This document shows, in pieces, positions 7,520-11,422 of a stretch of DNA of 11,422 nucleotides. The notes beneath the pieces are model-generated. The model searched no databases and was not told the origin of the DNA. It was given only the letters and a program-made list of their open reading frames with translations. Position numbers and translations under genes: made by a program. Location: assembly GCA_910585135.1 (NCBI GenBank), contig CAJUEB010000065.1, forward strand, positions 1-11,422, in the 5' to 3' direction. The DNA comes from an uncultured Eubacteriales bacterium. Lineage in GTDB: Bacteria > Bacillota > Clostridia > Peptostreptococcales > Anaerovoracaceae. Position 1 is the stretch's first letter, and each line of letters opens with the position of its first letter.

Positions 7520-8803
7520 TTACCGAATCTCACCCAGCATGGGACATTCACTACCATCCCCATTTGCAAAACAGATTGCGCTTCCATTTCTTTTTACCCT
7601 TACTTGCAGAAACAACCTGCATCGGTTCAAGAGCTGTTTTCCAGGAAATTCGATATGCAAGACGACCTGTTTTCCGCTCTCCCACTTTCGTGCATCTGTG
7701 TCGATCGGCTGATTGCGGAATATCCCACCGCCTTCTTCAAAAATCAAAGTGCATTCCGCTTCCTCACACAGCTCCCCAAACCCGCAATTTTCTATCGTAA
7801 TCTCCAAAAGTGTTTTTTTTATCAGCCGCACATCACGAACGACAAATCGATACCCCAAATGTCTGCCGATATACGCATAACCGCTCAAGCCATTCCAGCA
7901 CCCCCGTTTTTTCACGACTTCCTCTTTCCAATAATTTAACTGTGCAGAATCATAAACACTGTTTAAATATCCCAGATGCATTTGCTGCATCTCCACCGCC
8001 GCTTGCTCATATCCTACAGGTGGATTTCCTTGCAATGCTTCGCCGCCATTTGGTCTTCCCCGCAAATGCTCGCTCTGCCAGCAAAGTTCCTCCCTCCTGC
8101 TCCAGCAGCTTAACGCCCCATCTTCCTTCCGGCTTTCTGTTCCATAAGTTCCCATATCTGTGGGTGAGCCAAATATTCCATCATTAAAAACAGCCAAAAT
8201 TTCTTTAAGTTTCGGGTCTGCCGCAGTATCGGAAAGAATGCTTCTCCACTGAACTGGCGTACGTACCGCCAAGTAACAGCTTCCTTCTGTTGCCTGACAA
8301 AGAATATTGATCAAATCCAACATAGCTTTTGGATAAAGGAATTTTGAACCATGCATTTCCCCCCAGCTTCCAACGAAGATTCCTTGAAGCAGCAGGATAT
8401 CCCCCGCATACCGTTTGATGAGCTTTCCAAGCTGCTTCATGTGCTGCTTTACGAGGAAAATGGACTGCGGCTCTTTTTCTGCACCCTTGCCCTCTGTATC
8501 ATAAGCAAAGCGTAGGATCATCTGTTTGTTTTTTTCTTGGAAAAAACGCAAAATACTTTCCACATAGGATATTGCCTCTTCCGAAAGCGTCCGACTCCGA
8601 AAATCCCCGATATCGATCAACAGCAGCACCAGTTCTTCATCCTCGCTGCCCGCATCCAGATAAAAGGCTTCTTCCCCTTGTTGCAACGCAATGGAAAAAT
8701 GATAAACATGATACCAGCCACATCCGGGATTATGCAACGCTTTGCTGGTTTCCCGAAGATCCGCCTTTCGAAACCGTATCCTTTTTTTGCTTTCACCCCA
8801 CAT
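7520..8803 (-). CDS. DUF4874/DUF4832 protein without signal peptide
   Basis: A 427-residue paralogue of the lipoprotein at 3796-5229, sharing its motifs in the same order: LHNPGCGWYHVYHF, MILRFAYDTEG, GIFVGSWGEMHGSKF (Glu149), VRTPVQW, FNDGIFGS, GTYGTES, PNGGE (Glu255) and IGRHLGYRF. The N-terminal DUF4874 TIM-barrel-like part and the C-terminal DUF4832 beta-sandwich-like part both appear complete. Unlike its paralogue it has no signal peptide or lipobox: the N-terminus is short and charged (MWGESKKRIRFRK), and the frame upstream closes at a TAA just before a TTG at 8827. It also has twelve cysteines against six in the mature lipoprotein, which would suit the cytoplasm. The ATG at 8803 overlaps the upstream GT2 stop by 11 nt and follows GGGGAAGG; TTG 8827 is the only longer option and still gives no signal. 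Its function is unknown; a glycan-active or glycan-binding role is inferred from the fold and neighbours. Confidence 0.85.
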   Translation of the reverse strand: MWGESKKRIRFRKADLRETSKALHNPGCGWYHVYHFSIALQQGEEAFYLDAGSEDEELVLLLIDIGDFRSRTLSEEAISYVESILRFFQEKNKQMILRFAYDTEGKGAEKEPQSIFLVKQHMKQLGKLIKRYAGDILLLQGIFVGSWGEMHGSKFLYPKAMLDLINILCQATEGSCYLAVRTPVQWRSILSDTAADPKLKEILAVFNDGIFGSPTDMGTYGTESRKEDGALSCWSRREELCWQSEHLRGRPNGGEALQGNPPVGYEQAAVEMQQMHLGYLNSVYDSAQLNYWKEEVVKKRGCWNGLSGYAYIGRHLGYRFVVRDVRLIKKTLLEITIENCGFGELCEEAECTLIFEEGGGIFRNQPIDTDARKWESGKQVVLHIEFPGKQLLNRCRLFLQVRVKRNGSAICFANGDGSECPMLGEIR

Positions 8804-9566
8804 GGCCTTCCCCGCCTTTTGAATCAAGTTTTAAAACCTTTATCCGAAACAAGATCGTTATCATGCTAAAAAACATTCGAAACATATACCAGATAGGCTT
8901 TAACCCAGAATGCATACTCTGCCCTTCTGTTCTCGTATGCATGACTGCCGGAATCTGCGTAACCCGAAACCCTAGAAGTATCATCTGTAAAATGATGTTG
9001 GCATCTGGATATCTATCATCAAAATGATTATATTTTGAATAATATGAAAAAGCGTTCCGGCTTAGTCCCTGTAGCCCTGTTGTCGGATCATAAATCCACT
9101 TTCCCGTCATGAGATAAATAAGGCATCGAAAAAACTGATACGCTATTTTTTTTGAAATGGAAACTGGAAAACAAGTGCTTTCTTCCATAAACCGGGATGC
9201 CAAAACGATATCTGGACATTTCTTATCTTCTGCTTTTTCCCGCAACTTGTGGTAGATCGCAGGGATATTGCAAATATCATGCTGCCCGTCACCATCCATC
9301 TGGATCACATATTGGTAATCATTTTGAACCGCATATTTATATCCTACCCGTAAAGCACTTCCATATCCCATGTTAAAAAGATGTGTTACGAGTTTATGGT
9401 TTTGTGATTTTACGATACGGCCTGTAAAATCCGCAGATGCATCGTCAATCACAAGGACATCCGCAATTTCCGCAATTTCAGGTTGTTCCAATTGGTGGAG
9501 TACTTTTAAAATATTTTTTTCTTCATTGTATGCCGGGATGATAATCAATAAATCTTTTGTGTCCAT
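8793..9566 (-). CDS. Family 2 glycosyltransferase, DPM-synthase-like
   Basis: A 257-residue GT2 of the dolichyl-phosphate-mannose/glucose synthase type, which typically moves a sugar from a nucleotide donor to polyprenyl phosphate at the inner membrane face. Motifs in order are LLIIIPAYNEEKNI at the N-terminus, DDAS (41-44), NMGYGSALRVGYKYA (65-79), the metal-binding DGDGQHD (91-97), ASRF, DPTTGLQGLSRNAF (160-173) and a short C-terminal hydrophobic helix (about 222-242). The length and single C-terminal helix fit a monotopic enzyme rather than the four-helix GtrB type. The ATG at 9566 is 21 nt past the upstream stop; the strong AAGGAG lies 15 nt away and a weaker GAGAAG 6 nt away. The product could supply the donor for the GT-C-like protein encoded downstream, which is inference. 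The sugar is not predictable. Confidence 0.93.
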   Translation of the reverse strand: MDTKDLLIIIPAYNEEKNILKVLHQLEQPEIAEIADVLVIDDASADFTGRIVKSQNHKLVTHLFNMGYGSALRVGYKYAVQNDYQYVIQMDGDGQHDICNIPAIYHKLREKAEDKKCPDIVLASRFMEESTCFPVSISKKIAYQFFRCLIYLMTGKWIYDPTTGLQGLSRNAFSYYSKYNHFDDRYPDANIILQMILLGFRVTQIPAVMHTRTEGQSMHSGLKPIWYMFRMFFSMITILFRIKVLKLDSKGGEGHVG

Positions 9567-9587
9567 ATGATGCTTCTCATTCTCCTT

Positions 9588-10790
9588 TTACGCAAGCAAC
9601 TCCGTCAATCGATATAACTCTGGTTTTTCTGAGATTGCCTTATTCTCCGCAGCCCTGCCAAGCGCTTTTCGTTTTTCTTCATTTTCCAGCAAATACCTGA
9701 TGTTTTCTGAAATGGACTGCGGCGTCAATTCGCAAATAACCCCATCCACGTGATCAATAATTTGCTCCTGATTCCCATTGCGATCGGAAGCGATGATTGC
9801 ACACCCTAAGATTTGCGCCTCCTGAATGGCAATACTTTTTCCTTCAAACCTGGTCGCATGGACATACAAGTCCGCCTGCCTGTAATAAGGATAAGGATTT
9901 TCCACAGCGCCCAGAAGATAAAAGCGATCCTGTAACTGCAAATCAGCTATTTTTTTCGTCAGTTTATTTCGTTGTTCTCCTTCTCCAAGCACATACCACT
10001 TGGCTTCGTGCCCAGCATCCTTCAAAATCTTCATCGCTTCTATCGCAATATCATATCCCTTCTGATACACCAGCCTTCCTACCGTTAAGATGCGCAAGCC
10101 TTGATAATCATCATCAAATCCACCTTGTTCCATTGCCTTGCTGCAAATCGCACTCCTATCGATGATATTGTGAAACACTTCAACTTTCCCTGCATATTCA
10201 GGGTAAAATGCTACAAAATGCTCTTTCACTTTATCAGCAATCGCAAAAATTCGGTCAAAGCGATCCCAGCAGGCTTGATCCATTTCCCTTGTGTACCCGG
10301 CATTTTCATAAGGAATATGTATAAAAGCTGCTTTTTTCCTAGCCTTCACATGATCTGCGACATAATAAGCAGAACCGCCCTCTAAATAAGCAATGGCTAG
10401 GTCAAAGTTTTCTTCAAAACGCTGCGCCCCGTCCGCAAGCATACGCCAAAGCAATTTATCGATCTGAAAATTCCCCGCTTTAATCATAACAACATAGGTT
10501 TTGAACAAGAAAATGAGTTTCCTAACATATGCGCCATTTCGGAAAAAAGCGGCAATGCAGGTTTTCACCATATTCCACCGCCCACGCTTTGAAAGGACTG
10601 ACTGGGAACAAAAGCTTTTATTCAGCACCTTTACATGATCCGGCAGCTCCGCGATCATTTCTCCCTGCGCCATGATCACATAAAGGGAAACATCATATTG
10701 CGTCCGATCCAAATGATTCAAAACCCCCAAAAGTGCCATTTCTGCTCCGGCACGTCCCAGGGTATTAATAACAAACAGCAGCTTTTTCAT
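9588..10790 (-). CDS. GT4-type glycosyltransferase, GT-B fold
   Basis: A 400-residue cytoplasmic or membrane-associated enzyme with two Rossmann-like domains. The N-terminal acceptor domain starts MKKLLFVINTLGRAGAE with a glycine-rich GRAGAE loop (12-17), and FIHIPYEN sits at about 157-163. The donor domain begins around residue 232 with ILTVGRLVYQKGYDIAIEA, the usual GR-xx-KG segment, and holds VLGEGEQ near 268-273. The EX7E signature of retaining GT4 enzymes is present as FEGKSIAIQE (Glu316 and Glu324). The length is typical. The ATG at 10790 overlaps the DUF2304 gene by 26 nt; GGAG lies 4 nt and GGGGAGG 12 nt upstream. Within the cluster it would extend the repeat unit using a nucleotide-diphospho sugar. 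The specific sugar is unknown. Confidence 0.94.
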   Translation of the reverse strand: MKKLLFVINTLGRAGAEMALLGVLNHLDRTQYDVSLYVIMAQGEMIAELPDHVKVLNKSFCSQSVLSKRGRWNMVKTCIAAFFRNGAYVRKLIFLFKTYVVMIKAGNFQIDKLLWRMLADGAQRFEENFDLAIAYLEGGSAYYVADHVKARKKAAFIHIPYENAGYTREMDQACWDRFDRIFAIADKVKEHFVAFYPEYAGKVEVFHNIIDRSAICSKAMEQGGFDDDYQGLRILTVGRLVYQKGYDIAIEAMKILKDAGHEAKWYVLGEGEQRNKLTKKIADLQLQDRFYLLGAVENPYPYYRQADLYVHATRFEGKSIAIQEAQILGCAIIASDRNGNQEQIIDHVDGVICELTPQSISENIRYLLENEEKRKALGRAAENKAISEKPELYRLTELLA

Positions 10791-11157
10791 ATCGCTCCGA
10801 AACCTCCCCTAGTTCCAGTTCTATACGCTCTTTTTCTTCGAGCAAGAGAGCTACCTGCATCGCTAGTTCACGATTTTGTGCGATTAACCGGGACATGATC
10901 ATGCTGATCAAAAATCCTCCAATAAAAAGAATGATGCCCAAACATAAAAACGGGATTCCCTGCCATGTGCCAAACAGCCTGCCCCAAATCCACATTGGCA
11001 AAACCACACCAGCTAATGCCAGCAATATGCCCAGCACAGCCCAAAAAACTGCAAAATTAACGGCTAGTTTTTTTCTGGAATGAAACCAAAACCCAGCTAG
11101 AATCATTGCAAACCCAAATACAATGATTCCGATTTTCATGATCACAGCCATCTCCAT
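10765..11157 (-). CDS. DUF2304 family small membrane protein
   Basis: A 130-residue protein with three predicted helices (about 8-25, 33-55 and 68-90) and a charged C-terminal coiled coil (about 92-122, AQNRELAMQVALLLEEKERI). The helix layout, the RKKLAVNFAVFWAVLG linker and the xxNRELAMQVALL tail match DUF2304, a family that often sits next to polyprenyl-phosphate GT2 enzymes; its molecular role is not settled. Here a DPM-like GT2 is present but separated by the GT4 gene. The start is unclear: a GTG at 11181 has no ribosome binding site, while ATG 11157 and ATG 11151 both follow an 18-base purine tract ending directly before 11157. It overlaps the GT4 gene by 26 nt. A partner role for a lipid-linked sugar enzyme is inferred from family context. 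Confidence 0.82.
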   Translation of the reverse strand: MEMAVIMKIGIIVFGFAMILAGFWFHSRKKLAVNFAVFWAVLGILLALAGVVLPMWIWGRLFGTWQGIPFLCLGIILFIGGFLISMIMSRLIAQNRELAMQVALLLEEKERIELELGEVSERYEKAAVCY

Positions 11158-11175
11158 CCTTCCTTCTTCCTTCCC
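11158..11175 (-). promoter_or_regulatory. Purine tract serving as ribosome binding site for the DUF2304 gene
   Basis: GGGAAGGAAGAAGGAAGG on the minus strand offers several overlapping partial Shine-Dalgarno matches for the ATG codons at 11157 and 11151. Its position inside the frame opened by GTG 11181 argues against that longer start. Confidence 0.55.
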
Positions 11176-11212
11176 ATTCACATTTCATATATATTATTTT
11201 TTTATGCATCAC

Positions 11213-11422
11213 CTATTTCCGCTCTCCCTGCAAGGCGTATTTATCATATACTTTACTGGATGGTGCCGGAACATTTTCCTGCTTTAATAAAGCTCCCTGG
11301 CAAAACATATGGACAGACATATGCTTTTCGATCCAACGGATCCGCATATAGGAAACAGTCCAGCCCGTAAAAGTACCTGCAATCAGGCCAACACCATACC
11401 ATATATCCGGCAAATGCGTCGC
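11213..11422 (-). CDS. Unidentified small membrane protein, C-terminal part (cut by window edge)
   Basis: An open frame enters from the right edge and ends at TAG, giving at least 69 residues. I do not recognise it. The visible part has one hydrophobic segment (DIWYGVGLIAGTFTGWTVSY) followed by a basic MRIRWIEKHM stretch and a hydrophilic tail ending in GERK, consistent with a single-pass protein or the last helix of a larger membrane protein with a cytoplasmic tail. A TTG lies at 11413, but the frame is open upstream of it, so the true start may be outside the window. It runs in the same direction as the rest and ends 55 nt before the DUF2304 start, so it probably belongs to the same operon. 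No function is proposed. Confidence 0.5.
   Translation of the reverse strand, partial: ATHLPDIWYGVGLIAGTFTGWTVSYMRIRWIEKHMSVHMFCQGALLKQENVPAPSSKVYDKYALQGERK

Noticed and set aside
7496..7939. 147-residue open frame on the plus strand
   Set aside because: It is antisense to the signal-less DUF4874/DUF4832 gene, whose conserved motifs show that the minus strand is coding.
8793..8827. Hidden signal peptide upstream of the second DUF4874/DUF4832 gene
   Set aside because: The in-frame sequence upstream of TTG 8827 meets a TAA within a few codons, and the region encodes the conserved C-terminal helix end of the GT2 in another frame, so no leader peptide is available without a frameshift.
8572..9027. 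151-residue open frame on the plus strand
   Set aside because: It spans the antisense of two real minus-strand genes and shows no domain or credible ribosome binding site.
11176..11212. AT-rich stretch (TAATATATAT on the minus strand) before the DUF2304 gene as a possible promoter
   Set aside because: A -10-like TAATAT is present, but 17 nt upstream I find only GAAATA, which is not a credible -35 box. The stretch is more likely a short intergenic spacer.

Overview
The window reads as part of one long exopolysaccharide or cell-surface polysaccharide gene cluster, with all eleven recognisable genes on the minus strand (transcription runs from the right end to the left). The organism is most likely a low-to-mid GC Firmicute (Bacillota), probably of the Clostridia. 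This rests on the GC content by eye, strong AGGAGG-type ribosome binding sites, frequent TTG/GTG start candidates, a Gram-positive-looking lipoprotein, and the gene families present. The species cannot be named from the sequence alone.

Layout in transcription order: a partial small membrane protein of unknown function enters from the right edge (11422-11213). Then come a DUF2304-type membrane protein with a coiled-coil tail (11157-10765), a GT4-type GT-B glycosyltransferase (10790-9588) and a dolichyl-phosphate-mannose-synthase-like GT2 (9566-8793). Next is a DUF4874/DUF4832 protein without a signal peptide (8803-7520), a 754-residue polytopic membrane protein resembling GT-C glycosyltransferases (7493-5229), and a second DUF4874/DUF4832 protein that is a predicted lipoprotein (5229-3796). 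The series ends with a second GT2 (3782-2760), a Wzx-type flippase (about 2621-1071), a DUF1919 protein (1081-404) and a third GT2 cut by the left edge (389-1).

Genes overlap or are separated by at most 26 nt over most of the window. The exceptions are 55 nt before the DUF2304 gene and 138 nt before the flippase. I see no promoter, terminator, RNA gene, mobile element or CRISPR array, so the window is probably the interior of one operon that continues on both sides. No gene-free stretch exceeds 300 bases.

Proposed joint role (inference): the cytoplasmic glycosyltransferases build a lipid-linked repeat unit, the flippase moves it across the membrane, and the large membrane protein may add sugars from a polyprenyl-phosphate donor on the outer face. 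The DPM-like GT2 and the DUF2304 protein could make or handle that donor. The two DUF4874/DUF4832 proteins look like TIM-barrel, glycoside-hydrolase-like proteins, one apparently cytoplasmic and one anchored outside. This same-operon paralogue pair with different predicted locations is the most unusual feature. No classical Wzy polymerase, chain-length regulator or initiating phosphoglycosyltransferase is visible here.
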